Of a stretch of DNA of 64,000 bases, positions 1 through 10,990 are shown one piece after another. Under the pieces are notes generated by a model that did no database searches, was not told the origin of the DNA, and worked only from the letters and a program-made list of their open reading frames with translations. The stretch comes from Diorhabda sublineata (taxonomy: Eukaryota; Arthropoda; Insecta; Coleoptera; Chrysomelidae): assembly GCF_026230105.1 (NCBI RefSeq), contig NC_079483.1, positions 8,921,312 to 8,985,311 of the forward strand, read 5' to 3'. Every line of letters starts with the position of its first letter. Positions within the stretch are counted from its first letter, which is position 1. A program made the translations under genes and the position numbers.

Positions 1-770
1 TCTAAAAATATGTAGAAGCAAATGTTTTGATTTGATGTTACATCATTGCTCGATAGATAGAAGAAAAATTTGAAAATCACGGATCGATATTTGAATTGTT
101 TTTTAATTCTTAAGACATTTTGATTTGCTGTAAAATGCAATTTGAGATGACGCGCGCCATTTTTGGCTACATAAAATGTTTTTGAAATGTGTCTGGTATA
201 TGAAAACATCTCGCCTCTATCTATCGTGAGTAGTTGGAGGATATTATATATAATTTGATGTCTAAAACGTGAGAGACGTGCGCAAAATTTCGGTTATTTC
301 AAAGTATTTCGCATACTTACACTTTATTTTTTTTTTCTCAATAGAAAACACCAGTCGACGTAACGAATTTCAAAAAATTAATTTTAAAAAATAATTTTCT
401 TCGAAACTTTATGAAAATTGAAAAAAACATGTTGTCAAAAAGGAGATATATTATGCAATAAGCACTTGGGGCCTAGTTTAGAACCTGAGGTAGAACTGGA
501 GATTAAACTGAAGTTTAAACTATGGTTTTAACTCTAGTTTAAGTCAAGAATAAATAAAATTGAAGGTTGAATTGTTCAAGAAAGTTTTATAAACAAAAAT
601 GTACAAAGAATAAAAACTTGTGACTTGTGACTGTTCAAAAAAAAGTGATACGGTAACTTGGGAGGAAAATGGAAAAATTGGGAGGGAGCGGGCAAGGAAA
701 TTAATGATGAAAATAACAAAAACGCTCAAACAACAAATTTAAAAAAGATTCGCTATAAAACGAATAACTT
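1..770. other. AT-rich noncoding stretch
   Basis: No coding region or recognisable repeat was seen here. The stretch is AT-rich, with several poly-T and poly-A runs, and its short open frames have no recognisable composition. Confidence 0.4.
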
Positions 771-774
771 TTAG

Positions 775-1020
775 ATTTCTCGGTGCGTTGACAATGTTAA
801 TAATATCTTCATCGTCATCGTCGACTTCATCAAATACAAATCTTCAATAATTCTGCCAGAACCCTTAATGAAAAACAATTTGAAAAAGTTAGATTCGGCT
901 CAGCCTATGGACTGGTCTTGTAACAGTATTTGCTATCAACCAAATATCGAAAAGGCAGTCCCGAAAACGATTCACAAATTATTGGAACACAAAACAGAAT
1001 CGAACGATGACTGTTTTTAG
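775..1020 (+). CDS. Possible terminal exon of an unrecognised gene
   Basis: A frame stays open for 81 codons from an acceptor-like site (CTTTTAG ending at 774) to TAG at 1018-1020. The last 50 residues are charged and look like ordinary protein (for example SAQPMDWSCNSICYQPN). There is no start codon at the beginning, so it would have to be a downstream exon. The stop lies directly against the foldback element starting near 1021, so the reading frame may be cut short by that insertion. The product is not recognised. It could be chance or transposon-derived, and no upstream partner exon was found. Confidence 0.22.
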   Translation: MSRCVDNVNNIFIVIVDFIKYKSSIILPEPLMKNNLKKLDSAQPMDWSCNSICYQPNIEKAVPKTIHKLLEHKTESNDDCF

Positions 1021-1805
1021 TACGGTCAATTTAGACATTCGAAGTTACAGAAATTCCCATCAATCTGAAAATCAGTAAAATTGTTTGAAATACAATTGAA
1101 AATAAAATTTGAATGTTTCCCATCATTTCCGTGTATGGAAAAAATTTTATTCAAGGTCAAAGGTCAAAAAAATGAGTTTTTCGCAATTATCAGCAAAACG
1201 GTGAGTTTTATTATGAAAATACTTCAGACGAAAATTGTAGATCATAAAATTATCTACAAAAATCGTATCAATACTTTTTTTTCTACGAGTCTCCGTTTCT
1301 GAGATATAATGTTTCAAAAAGTTGTAAAAGTTGTTGTGAGACTTGTATTTATAAGAAATTTCTGTTGACTGGTGGGAACAGTCATAAGTTATAAATTATG
1401 AATTGATGCAAATTTTGTTTTGCAGCTTTGGTATTTCTCGTGAAATCATTTTAGCCATTAAATATGACAGTAAATCTGAAACATAACTTTTACAACTTTT
1501 TGAATCGTTATATCTCAGAAACGGTGAATCGTAGGAAAAAAAGTATTCATACGTTTCTTGTAGATAATTTTACCATCTACAATTTTCGTCTGAGGTATTT
1601 TTATGATAAAACTCACCGTTTTGCTGAAAATTGCGAAAAACTCATTTTTTTGACCTTTGATCTTGAATAAAATTTTTTCCATACACGGAAATGATGGGAA
1701 ACAATCAAATTTGATTTTCAATTGTATTTTAAACAATTTTGTCAATTCTCAGCACGATGGGAATTTATGTAGCGTCACTCTTATTTTTTGATCTAATTTG
1801 ACCGG
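1021..1805. repeat. Foldback element with long inverted arms
   Basis: Arms of about 270 bp at roughly 1021-1330 and 1495-1805 are near-exact reverse complements. Both encode almost the same fortuitous peptide when read inward, around FPSFPCMEKILFK. The ends match: GGTCAATTTAGA on the left, and the complement of TCTAATTTGACC on the right. Each end carries an inner AAATTCCCATC motif. No transposase is visible, so this is a nonautonomous foldback or MITE-like element. A single-arm relative lies at 13835-14140. Confidence 0.8.
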
Positions 1806-2294
1806 ACTATTTTTGATCTGCATCTATAGTGGCATAGAAGCTTCAGAAGAGAAAAATGTGTGGAAATGACGGGAAAATATATTGACAAATAATCACAGCT
1901 CGTTTTATTTATGACTTCGTAATGTAAGAATTGAAAATGTTGTTTTAAAATTAGAAATAATTTGCAATCATGTGACGTATCTGAAGAGTCGCGTCGTCAC
2001 AAAAATCTAGTAGCCAATACAAATAGAACGCGAAATATCAAGGGCGTCTATGTGCCGTTAATTAGTCGAACTTTATAATTAAAACCAAACAAAAATTTCG
2101 ATTCAGTGACATCTTGTCCGTTTATCGTAAAATAACAAATTTCATTTTTTTTCATATCACGCGAACTACTTAGTACTAGCGGACTAAAAATTATTGGCAG
2201 TATTCCCGCGTATTTTATCCACGATATTTACTGCATATTAGAATTATTTTGCCAAAAATGACGTAACCAAAAAAAAAATTACGTACCTACCATC

Positions 2295-2746
2295 ATGGGT
2301 GTTATGCTATCGGTGCTAGTGACTTGTGTGGGTGTCGTCGAACTAATAACGTTCTGTCAGAAGATTACGAGACATTTAAGGGAACCCCCGAGACGAGGAG
2401 ATCTCACCACAATATCCGATAGGTACGTACAAGAACTCGGAGGTATTAGAAAACGCATCGCCGAAGATTTGCAACGATATCAAAATACCCCCCAGCCGAT
2501 AATTAGTTTAAATCATCACGAAGATATAGAAATTGAATATAGCGAAGATTTGAAGAATTCCAGATCGCCTAGTCCGAGAAGGTTTTTAGTTACGGAAAAA
2601 GACGAAAAAAACGTTGGGTCTAATAGGAAATTTATAGTTTCCGAAGAACCTGAAGGCGGTTTGAAAAAAAGTAAATCCCACACCTCCATACCGGAATTTT
2701 TGATACAACAAGAACGGAATTACGACAAATCTTTACATAAACCTAG
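2295..2746 (+). CDS. First coding exon of a charged N-terminal region, probably long Lmpt isoform
   Basis: The start has good context (CATCATGG). The exon encodes 150 residues and ends in phase 2 at a GTATTT donor. It begins with a hydrophobic segment (residues 2-21) that could be a signal anchor or buried helix, followed by a basic stretch with TRHLREPPRRG and then a disordered, acidic and serine-rich region (SRSPSPRRFLV). Joining to 6173 keeps the frame (codon AG|G, Arg). The protein is not recognised on its own. Because the exons that follow are in frame and the next recognisable plus-strand gene is Lmpt, I infer a long Lmpt N-terminus. A separate gene ending in a missed exon is the alternative. 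Confidence 0.55.
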
Positions 2747-2805
2747 GTATTTATATGACTTTTTGAAACATTCTCGGTTTGTGTCTATGTGTTTTATATA
2801 AATAT

Positions 2806-3198
2806 ATGTAAAGAAATGATATTTCGTTAGTTTTAATACGGTTTACTTTATTTATCTATAGGTTATGATGCCTATGATAAATCTGTCATGAATGTCACAA
2901 ATGTCACTGTCACAACTGTCATTTTTTATCGATTAGAATAATATAGGTTAAGAAATATTGCTTATTGAAGAAATAATGTGTTGCTCTAAAAAACAAAGAA
3001 ACGACTTTTAATGTTTATTTCTTCAACTCTTTCTTAAATAAGCAATATTTCTTAACCTATATTATTCTAATCGATAAAAAATGACACTTGTGACAGTGAC
3101 ATTTGTGACATTTATGACAGATCTATCATAGACATCATAACCCACAGATAAATAAAGTAAACCGTATTAAAACTAACGAAATACTATTTCTTTACATA
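2806..3198. repeat. Foldback MITE with about 165-bp arms
   Basis: The sequence from about 2806 to 2975 is repeated in reverse complement at about 3030-3198, with a loop of some 55 bp. The arms share ATTTCGTTAGTTTTAATACG and a block of ATGTCAC/GTGACA-type repeats. No coding capacity is visible. It lies 60 bp downstream of the exon donor at 2746, inside the first intron of the N-terminal gene region. Confidence 0.85.
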
Positions 3199-3204
3199 AA
3201 TAAA

Positions 3205-4165
3205 TTAGAGGAATGATTCATCAAATCAAAAAAATAAATATGCTGCTTCAAATACAATTTAAAATGCTTTAATATGAGTTTATACGCGTAGCAATCGGTA
3301 AACAAATGAAACGTGTTTAGATGCTGATAACGAAAATAACAAATTATCGCGTTTGTATCAAAAATTAGCAGTTCAAGTGAGTTAGTTCTGTACCACAAAA
3401 AGCCGTCCAATTTATTGCTTTAATCGAAAATGGTCTTGGCCAATTACCTGTTGCTAGACAATTGGACATGAGCCGCGCAGCGGTTCGAAGAGTTTACCAG
3501 TGTTACGAAGAGACTGGATCCTTTCATAGGTAACCTGTAACAGGTAAAAACTGATTTACATCCCTTCGTGATGCCGTTCAAGTGCAACAACAGCTCCGCG
3601 AAGTGCGAGGATTAATTATTAGTCAGAAGACAGTAATCTGACCCCTGAAACACCTCCCGTATTTACTCCAGTTCATTGACAATTGGACATTGAAATAATT
3701 GGTGTGAGATCAGAATATACCTTCTTGGTAACAACCGAAGACCTAAAGAGCGATTTGCAGATTACTGCTTCGAAGAGCGGAATGCATATTGAGGTGGTTC
3801 CTGCTTGATCTAGGGTGCAGTTTCTATAGGAGCATGTGTTCATTTTTAAAGTCGGTCGTGTTCACAGAAGAAGAAACTTAACGGCTTATAGATAGATCGA
3901 GATTTTAGCAATTCATGTGGTAGCTTACGTCGATTTAATTGAAGACAAATCGTGCAATATAACATCGCAGAAATCGGTTTTCGGGTTATGGAATTGCCAG
4001 CATATAGTCCTGACCTAAATCTCATAGAATATTCCTACCAGATTCTGCAGCTAGTGGAATAGAAGAAGAGTCGATTAACATTCCACAAGAAACAAAAGTT
4101 AATTTGATTGAAACATTATAAATTATCTTTCAAATTGAATTTTTTTGATCTGATGAATAATTAAC
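3205..4165 (+). pseudogene. Degenerate Tc1-like transposon
   Basis: Inverted ends are visible: ATTCATCAAATCAAAAAAAT near 3217, and its complement, with one mismatch (ATCAGATC for ATCAAATC), near 4138-4157. Between them the plus strand shows broken Tc1 transposase pieces: a helix-turn-helix part around 3395-3530 (ALIENGLGQLPVARQLDMSR, then AAVRRVYQCYEETGSFHR), and a C-terminal part around 3990-4040 (VMELPAYSPDLNLIEYS, the usual YSPDLNxIE signature). Stops and frameshifts separate them, so the copy is dead. Confidence 0.75.
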
Positions 4166-4176
4166 AAAAATATATA

Positions 4177-4860
4177 CGAGGGGGTACACAAAAATAACCG
4201 GAATTATTTTTTAAATGCTATATATTTACAAAACAACGTTATCCCCTTCAAAATACTCATCTTTAGAGACGGCTGCAAGTTCCTGTATCGCTATTTTCTT
4301 GATGTCTTCAATGTTTTCAAATCGTCGTCCTTTCATGCCCCTTTTCATGCGTGGAAACAAGAAAAAGTCGCACGGAGCCAGGTCAGGCGAGTAAGGTGCG
4401 TGGGGTAGCGGAATCATGTTATTTTTAACCAAAAACTGGCTAACAGTGATGGCTGAGTGTGCAGATGCGTTCTCATGGTGGAAGAACCAGTCACTTGTTT
4501 GCCGAACCGAGCTCCAAGATTTCAGATAGTTGATCAATAAAATTGTCTGTTAGAACCTCTCGAATTCTTTCAACATTTTCATCGATTCGGGCAGTCGATG
4601 GACGGCCAGATCAATCGACATGTCGCCATTTTTAAATTGAGAAAATCACTCATACACTTTGAGTTTTCAACAACAGTTCCAGCAGCGTTTTTACCGAGTA
4701 AAAACGGTGACTAGTGACGAACAGAACGTGGCAGGTCAACGGCCCGCGCGGCACTGAACTGGCGACGAGTTGCGTTAAGCAGGTCCTAGCGGCAGAAATC
4801 AGTACTACAAAAGCTCCACTCATGGCAATGCTATTCCGGTTTCTTTTGGGTACCCCCTCG
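4177..4860 (-). mobile_element. Internally deleted mariner element with intact terminal repeats
   Basis: The termini are CGAGGGGGTACACAAAAATA at 4177 and its near complement ending at 4860, each followed by TA, the expected target duplication. The minus strand carries the C-terminal part of a mariner transposase (4226-4537) with FFHHENASAHSA, then PHAPYSPDLAPCDFFLFPRM (in DD34D-type proteins the last catalytic Asp lies in the YSPDLAPxD motif). The element is about 684 bp against about 1.3 kb for full-length mariners, so much of the N-terminal half is missing. Nonautonomous. Confidence 0.85.
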
Positions 4861-5454
4861 TATAGTTAAAGTCAAAAATTTACATTTATATGTACGCAAG
4901 TATAAAGTGGTTACTGTTACGTCGACGTGTGCGTAAGTATTAGCAAATCAGTAAAGTGGATATAAATTATAATGAAATTTATTTCTTTTTATGTTTTTCG
5001 TGACGATTTTTCTTGATTTAGGTCTCTTGTCTATGAAAATCAGTTGAAAATGTAAAATGTAAAAATTTCCCATTTATTTGAACTGTCGGTAAGAATTTTC
5101 GTGTATTAGATTCCGTTCCAAGAATTTCTGAATCTTTATAATTGAATTCTTGATATTTCGTGGTTCGTTAGTGCAATTTTTTATCGTATTGATGATTTTT
5201 TATTCCATTTTCTAGATACTTAGATGTCTGTCCTATGTAAATATATAGTATATGTTGAGGAACATCCAATTGGAATAAATTCGTTGATAAAAAAATGAGA
5301 ACTCGGGTGAAACGCTGAGACACGTCGATATAATATAAAGGGTGTTGGGATTCTTCAGAAAATTCTAAACTTAATTTATGTATAATGTACTAAACTTATT
5401 TTCAACTGTTTCTGATTCTGGTCCAAAAGCTATTCAAGTATTAAAGTATTTTAA

Positions 5455-5860
5455 ACCAACAGCGCCATCTCGAGCCGTCGTATTTGATACGACGATGGCA
5501 ACACTGATACGAATATGTCAAATCTGACATTGTTGACATTGACGTTTTTAATAGTGAACGTACACGGAACGTGTTGTCATACGAGTGCTATTCGAGTTGT
5601 TTGCAGATACTCGAAATATTCTTTTTGATTAAAAAATAATTTTCTATCACTTTCGACGTGGATTAAACCAACAACATCATCTCTAGCCGTTGTATTTCGC
5701 TGGTTTTTCTGAATTCAATCGTAGTCGCACTTCGCTACATGATTAATTTCCTAAATATTTGGTTGTAGTGCCAGAAAACATCGATGATGTGCGTAAAATG
5801 ATATTGCAAGATCGTACTGCATGAATATTTGGTTGTCAAAAAGATTTTTAATAATGATAC
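5455..5860 (+). pseudogene. Mariner 5' region and N-terminal fragment
   Basis: This has the same 5' leader as copies at 19160-19390 (reverse) and 41290-41400, with a GGCAACACTGATA block. It is followed by a fragment of the transposase helix-turn-helix linker (VPENIDDVRKMILQDR near 5770-5820) and then breaks off after a stop. It lies in the intron between the exons ending at 2746 and starting at 6173. Confidence 0.65.
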
Positions 5861-6172
5861 AAAACCTTAAGGCTATCGAGATTATCATCGTTAAATTCTT
5901 GATGGAATTGAATTTGATACTAGTTAGTACTTTTCGTTTTTCATAATTCGTCGAGATATACTAGAATCCGCTGCAATTTAGACTTAAAACTTCATAAAGT
6001 TCTACATCTTCTCATACCTTAGGACATCCGGCATTCCTATTTTAGTATTTACCTCAACAATTCAAATCTAAGTATGTCGTCGTCGTGTCATTCTGTCAAT
6101 TCAACTTTATTTAGTAATGATACCTTCTTAACACAAAACTTCCTAAAACAATTTACTTTCTACAAACCTCAG

Positions 6173-6645
6173 GTACGTTCTAAAAGAAAAACCGAACGAA
6201 GTTTCATCATCTTCGCCAATACCCAGACAATTCATAGTCTCCGAAGAAAGTCTGAACACGGTAGTGTTCGAAGACGTAGATTTCGAAGTACCAGAAAATC
6301 GTGACGAGTTTTTAAACGTAGAAACAGAACCTCATGTACCCAGAAATAGTATTTGTAAAGAACTCGAAGCGAATCTAAGGGAAGAAGAACCTTTGAAGTA
6401 TATCCCTCCGCAATGTAGCGAAAAAGTAGACGTGATTTTAGAAAAGACCCACCACAATACCACCGAGTATTGGACGAATAAAATCCTAGTAGCGCCTAGT
6501 ACAATATCTAAATCGGTATCTGATGACGTGAAAGATAGTATAAAATACGACGAAAAATCTTTGAACGATCTAGATGGCGTTAGTAAAGCTAAAACTATTA
6601 ATAAATATGGGACTAACAGGAAATCCTTTAAGAAGAAGATTGCAG
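6173..6645 (+). CDS. Second exon of the charged N-terminal region
   Basis: The acceptor TACAAACCTCAG ends at 6172, and phase 2 entry completes the Arg codon left by the exon ending at 2746. The donor is GCAG|GTACGT. The frame is open for about 157 codons, giving an acidic, low-complexity sequence with no recognised domain. The motif RQFIVSEE echoes KFIVSEEPEG in the preceding exon, which suggests one protein with internal repeats. It ends in phase 1, matching the next exon. Function unknown; a disordered extension of a muscle or cytoskeletal LIM protein is the working inference. Confidence 0.55.
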
Positions 6646-6803
6646 GTACGTCTGATGAAATCATTCCCGTCTGCATTTCTTCATAAATCATTCTTGTGGT
6701 GTCCGTACCATCTTTATGTGATCATAACCTCTCATTTATAGCTTTGTTTGTGATTTTTCTGCGTGTTGAATAAGTGTAATTTCCAAAATAGAATATTTTA
6801 TAG

Positions 6804-6934
6804 ATCAAAAAAGATCTACAGAAACGAAAAATACATTGGACACTACGTCAGTTTTAAAACACGCAGCTGAAGAATTAGAGAAAGTATCCGGCGGAGAAGA
6901 ACCGTCATCTAGTAAACCCGGAGAACCGTTTTGG
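6804..6934 (+). CDS. Third exon of the charged N-terminal region
   Basis: The acceptor ATTTTATAG ends at 6803, and its phase matches the exon ending at 6645. It encodes about 43 residues (SVLKHAAEELEKVSGGEEPS and so on) and ends in phase 0 at TGG|GTAAAT. No stop or next exon follows nearby. Joining directly to the LIM exon at 23081 would break frame, so an exon of length 3n+2 must lie between (see the 110-bp array) or the gene ends elsewhere. Confidence 0.5.
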
Positions 6935-7077
6935 GTAAATCATTGATGTGTAGAGTGAAGAGACTGAGATTTTGTTAGAAACTTGTTATTTTACGCTTTT
7001 AAATTTCGTGTTAATTGATTTGTTTCAATATATTTACTTCAATAATATTGTGGAGTGTGTTTTTTTGCCTTTATTGA

Positions 7078-7160
7078 GGTGGGTAGTAGCCCAGCGGTTA
7101 ATATTTACCGTATATTACATAAAAACCACAAGAAATGGTTTGATTCTCGACTTTATAGAT
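7078..7160 (+). mobile_element. Possible tRNA-derived SINE head
   Basis: TAGCCCAGCGG at 7087-7097 fits an RNA polymerase III A box. GGTTTGATTCTCG at 7138-7150 resembles a B box (consensus GGTTCGANNCC). Their separation of about 40 bases is typical of tRNA-derived SINEs. The 3' boundary is unclear. A true tRNA gene is unlikely because no cloverleaf with acceptor pairing is apparent. Confidence 0.4.
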
Positions 7161-8095
7161 CGACAGAAAGTTTCAGAACAATTTTATATGACAAAATTAC
7201 CTACAATAATTATATTTTTATCTTTAGCGAACGAATTATTCAGCCAGCTGTTTAATAAAGCTACGATCTCCTATAAACGCCGTCGGCTGCGTACAGCGTC
7301 ACGCCGTACGCCGCGTCACGTTGACGTCTCTAGTTATTTCGAACAATTGCATCTTAAACGTCGTATCTGGCGTTAGTATTAAATGTTGAAATTTGAAAAA
7401 GAAAATCTGCGTATCTTCAAACGCACAAACGCCACCAAAATTATAAAATTTACATCCATTTTATATAACAGACGTCGTCGTTCGCGTATGACCGTTGACG
7501 GTGTACCTGGCGTTCAGACGTCGATCGGAACGTTTACGCTCAAGTCGGACGCCGCATACAGCATTTAATAGGAGATCGACGTCTAAGGTCTGTCGTTGAA
7601 TAAAATGACTTGTCTTCCTTTGATTTTTTTCTATATTCCACATTCTATCATTTCAGAAATGGAGTCCATTACAGAAAGCAAGTGATTTGATTTTCAATGA
7701 GAGTTTATCAAACCATAAAATCATTGAATGACATAATTTATTGAACAACTACGTATCTACCACGATCCCAAGTACTACACGCTTGGGATCTATTACTAAT
7801 TTGGCATTTTTTGCATGACATTTTGCTTTATTTACAATTTACAACAATAACAGAATATTGAGTAAATGTGTATAAAAGTTTCGGGCTTGAAAGGGAATCA
7901 TCATCTACGTATCTACCACGATCCCATCATCATCTCTCTTAATATTGTCTTAATTTTGAAGTAGGTCTTGGAACTAGTTTTTAGAAAGTCTTGTTGTGGT
8001 GGGACCATTGTTGTAAATTGTTTTGAATGGTGTGTTCATCATGTGACGTCGTGGATTTCGTCCTTGATGAAAGGATTGTTCAAATCATGATCAAC
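7161..8095. other. Intergenic or intronic stretch, partly CpG-rich
   Basis: No gene was recognised. The section 7260-7570 is unusually rich in CG dinucleotides for this window (for example GCCGTCGGCTGCGTACAGCG), has several ACGTC-type motifs, and may be the body of a transposon. A short duplication (ACGTATCTACCACGATCCCA) occurs at about 7749 and 7906. Confidence 0.35.
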
Positions 8096-8097
8096 AG

Positions 8098-8642
8098 GTA
8101 TCAAGATTCAATTGCCTGGGAGTAAGGAACCAAACAGAGGAGGTACGAACACAAGCGATGAAAGCATCAAAAGTCAGCGGCTAACTGAGAGATATAGTGT
8201 GGAGAAACAAATCGATGAGCTCACAGAGCAAGTCCAGAATCTATAAAACGTGTGCGAGACCTATTCTCACATATACCTCAGAATTTAGATCCGAGACATC
8301 AACAACAAAAAGAATAATAAAAACCACACAGATGAAAATACTGAGAACCATCAAGGGAGTCACCCACAGGGACCGAATAAGGAGTGATTTGGGCGTACAG
8401 GATGGGTCAGGGCACGAAAAAGATTCTGGACGGATCACGTAGAAAGAATGCCAGAAGACAGATGGTCAAAGTGGGCTAAAACTCACACACGCAGACCTGT
8501 AGGCAGAGACCACCAAATAGGTGCTACGAGAGCTGAAGTTCAGCTTCTCTGGAAGATCCAAGAAGAGGGCCAAACGTACTGGATTGAACAAGACCTGGTC
8601 CTACCGAAAGAGGAAGAAGATGATGATGAAGTGTCTGACTAG
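8098..8642 (+). pseudogene. 3' end of a non-LTR retrotransposon (endonuclease-reverse transcriptase type)
   Basis: The translated pieces match the C-terminal tail common in insect LINE polyproteins: YKTCARPILTYTSEF, then MKILRTIKGVTHRDR, then WSKWAKTHTRRPVGRDHQ. They sit in different frames (8197-8442 and 8448-8642), so frameshifts are present. The end runs into an AAGAAGATGATGATGA simple tail, as expected at a LINE 3' end. The reverse transcriptase core is absent, so this is a 5'-truncated copy. Confidence 0.65.
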
Positions 8643-9498
8643 TAACGTACAATCTTTGGATGATATTCAGCGATGTTGATTTTGCTTATCCCTTTAGGTG
8701 TATTCCCTGCTCCCAACTTTGATTTCCGTCTAAGGTTCACTACATCTTAAGTCAAACTGTTTGACTTTGCTTCTTCCAAGTAGTCTGAGAATATTTAACG
8801 TCTTTTACTGTTGCTATTCATACCTTGTTACAAGTGGGCAGATGTTGAATCGATTGGTAGATGTTATTTGAGTTATATCAAGGTAATGTTGCATAGAAGC
8901 TTCTTTAAGGTCTCCAGTCTCGCTACGTCGTCAGCAAATGACGCAATTGTTGTGTAGAATAGGAAGAGCAGAGACCCAAGAACACTACCTTGTGGAACAC
9001 TAAAGTTGGTGAGTAGTAATTTGACTGTTGGCGGTTTAATATGATATAAAAGTGACTATTGGATAGGTAGGACTTAACTAGAAGACAATTGGTTACTTGA
9101 TAGTGCTGGGGGATCGTCAAGATGTTACTTGGTTTGGGAATGTGAATGTGAAGTAGGACAAGCTTAACATACGGTTGAATATGATTATCAGCAGATTAGT
9201 AACCTTGAAAGAAAGTTGTTTGTACCTTTCGTACGTTGAGTTTGTTTATTTTTTCGCTGGACTTCTTTGGGTGTGAGAGGGAGGAGATTCTGGGCGTACT
9301 TCCACTTCTTCATCAGGGTTTGCTTTGTTTCGAAACAAAGATACACACGTCTTCAACCCTTTCTAATAATGCCTTAGATTATTTGTTTTGATATTCCTTA
9401 TCATTACAATCATTTCAAATCCACTAAACTGCTTTGCTACAACCCACCCTGTTTTTCATTTTATTTGGTTTGATTGCCCAATGGTAGAAATTAATATA

Positions 9499-9855
9499 CG
9501 GGGTATATCCACAATACAAAACAAGCACCGAGGATTACATTGAAAAGGTGTTGTTTCTTCCATAGAATGTGATTGATTATCCTCCGTACAACCCGGATTT
9601 ATTTCCTGGCGATTTACATCTCTTCTAACACCTTAATTATTTCCTCGGTGGTTAATATTTCAAAAATTATGATGAACATGGTTTAAAACGCACAATCTAA
9701 GAAGAAGACGTACAAAACTTGTGCCCAAAGAATTTCTAGAGCTAGTTACAAAATTAGTTAACCAGTTATAGGTTTTTGTACAATACTTATCTATCTTGTA
9801 TCTGTACACGGTTTTTTTTATAACCAAATGGAACTTAATTTGTGGATATACCTCG
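9499..9855 (+). mobile_element. Short deleted mariner relative
   Basis: The left end CGGGGTATATCCACAA and the right end TTGTGGATATACCTCG are inverted copies. Between them is a transposase C-terminal trace (VIDYPPYNPDLFPGD, the degraded counterpart of PHPPYSPDLAPSD). At about 357 bp this is a heavily deleted, nonautonomous copy. Confidence 0.6.
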
Positions 9856-10369
9856 TTTTTTCAGTTTGTTATTGATTTGAATCTTTTGAAGCCGACCACA
9901 AATTTTGAACACTCGTATAAACTGAATAGTATGAAAAAGAAGAAACGAGGAAGGGATTGACGGCTATACCATAGCCACAATTTTATGGTTAGTTCCTTAA
10001 ATTAATCAAAAATATTTGCCTTCAAGATTTTCCAGTCTTCTCCACAGGTTGCAATTCTGGACTTTAGTAGTCCAAATTTTTTTACGACTCTGATATCTTC
10101 CAACACTACATTCAATCTCTTCTTCTTTTTCCTACTTCCCTTTCTTCATTGATTCTATTTTCATATCTATTTTTCGGTATTTTTTTAATATGCCCCAACA
10201 TCTCACTTTTTAAGGTTTTATGAAACTTGTTAATTATTGGTATTTGTAAAGATATATCAGTTCTTTCTTAGTTCTTCTTTTTCTGACTGTTTCAACACCT
10301 TCCTTTTTGCTTTTTGCTACTTAAAGTTTAAGATATGGCATCATTGATGCCAATATTTCAAATTTAACG

Positions 10370-10990
10370 TTGCCATCATAAAGTTCGACATTTTTAATTG
10401 GTCAAAACATGAAATCAATATCGTCGTATGATATATCGTGAGATTGGGTATTGGTTCCAGTCGCATACATTCAATATTGCATGAACATTTAGTTGTTAAA
10501 AAGTTTTGTTCGCTTTGGATAACGCGTAATTTGACAATCACTCAAAAAAGGCTTGTGTTGGTTCCATTAGAGCGACGTAAAACGGGCAAATCTACATTTG
10601 TTTGCCAGGAGTGTTCGAAAAATTCACAGAAACCAATCGCAGAATACGACAATGTAACACATCAGTTCAATCAAAAACGTTTTTGAACAGTCGAAACATC
10701 GAATTGATGGTTCATCCGCTGTATGGTCCCCATTTGGCACCCAATGATTTCTTCTTATTTCAGAAAAAATCAGAGAAACCAATCATTCTCCCCAACGACA
10801 ATCAGTTCAAACAAAAACAATAAAAACAGTTTTGAACAGTTAAAACATCGAATTGATGCTTCATCCGCCGTACAGTCCTCATTTAGCACCCAATGATTTC
10901 TTCTTATTCTAGCTGGTCAAAAATAAATTTCGAGATCAACCTTTTTCTACACCTGAAAAAGCCTCAACTCAACAAAAAGTATCAACTCTT
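10370..10990 (+). pseudogene. Mariner transposase pseudogene
   Basis: Fragments in order are GIGSSRIHSILHEHLVVKKF (linker and second helix-turn-helix), a middle part lost by deletion, then NIELMVHPLYGPHLAPNDFF (third catalytic region). The segment around 10600-10760 is repeated, slightly diverged, at 10780-10910, so the 3' part is partly duplicated. The closest relatives in this window are 5455, 18420 and 45630. Confidence 0.7.

Noticed and set aside
4226..4537. A functional mariner transposase gene
   Set aside because: Only the C-terminal part is present and much of the N-terminal half is deleted; the ends are intact but the enzyme cannot be.
6332..6691. 119-codon minus-strand open frame
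   Set aside because: Antisense shadow of the plus-strand exon at 6173-6645, which has proper splice sites and phase.
7078..7160. A tRNA gene
   Set aside because: A- and B-box-like words are present, but no cloverleaf pairing or anticodon stem could be drawn; a SINE head fits better.
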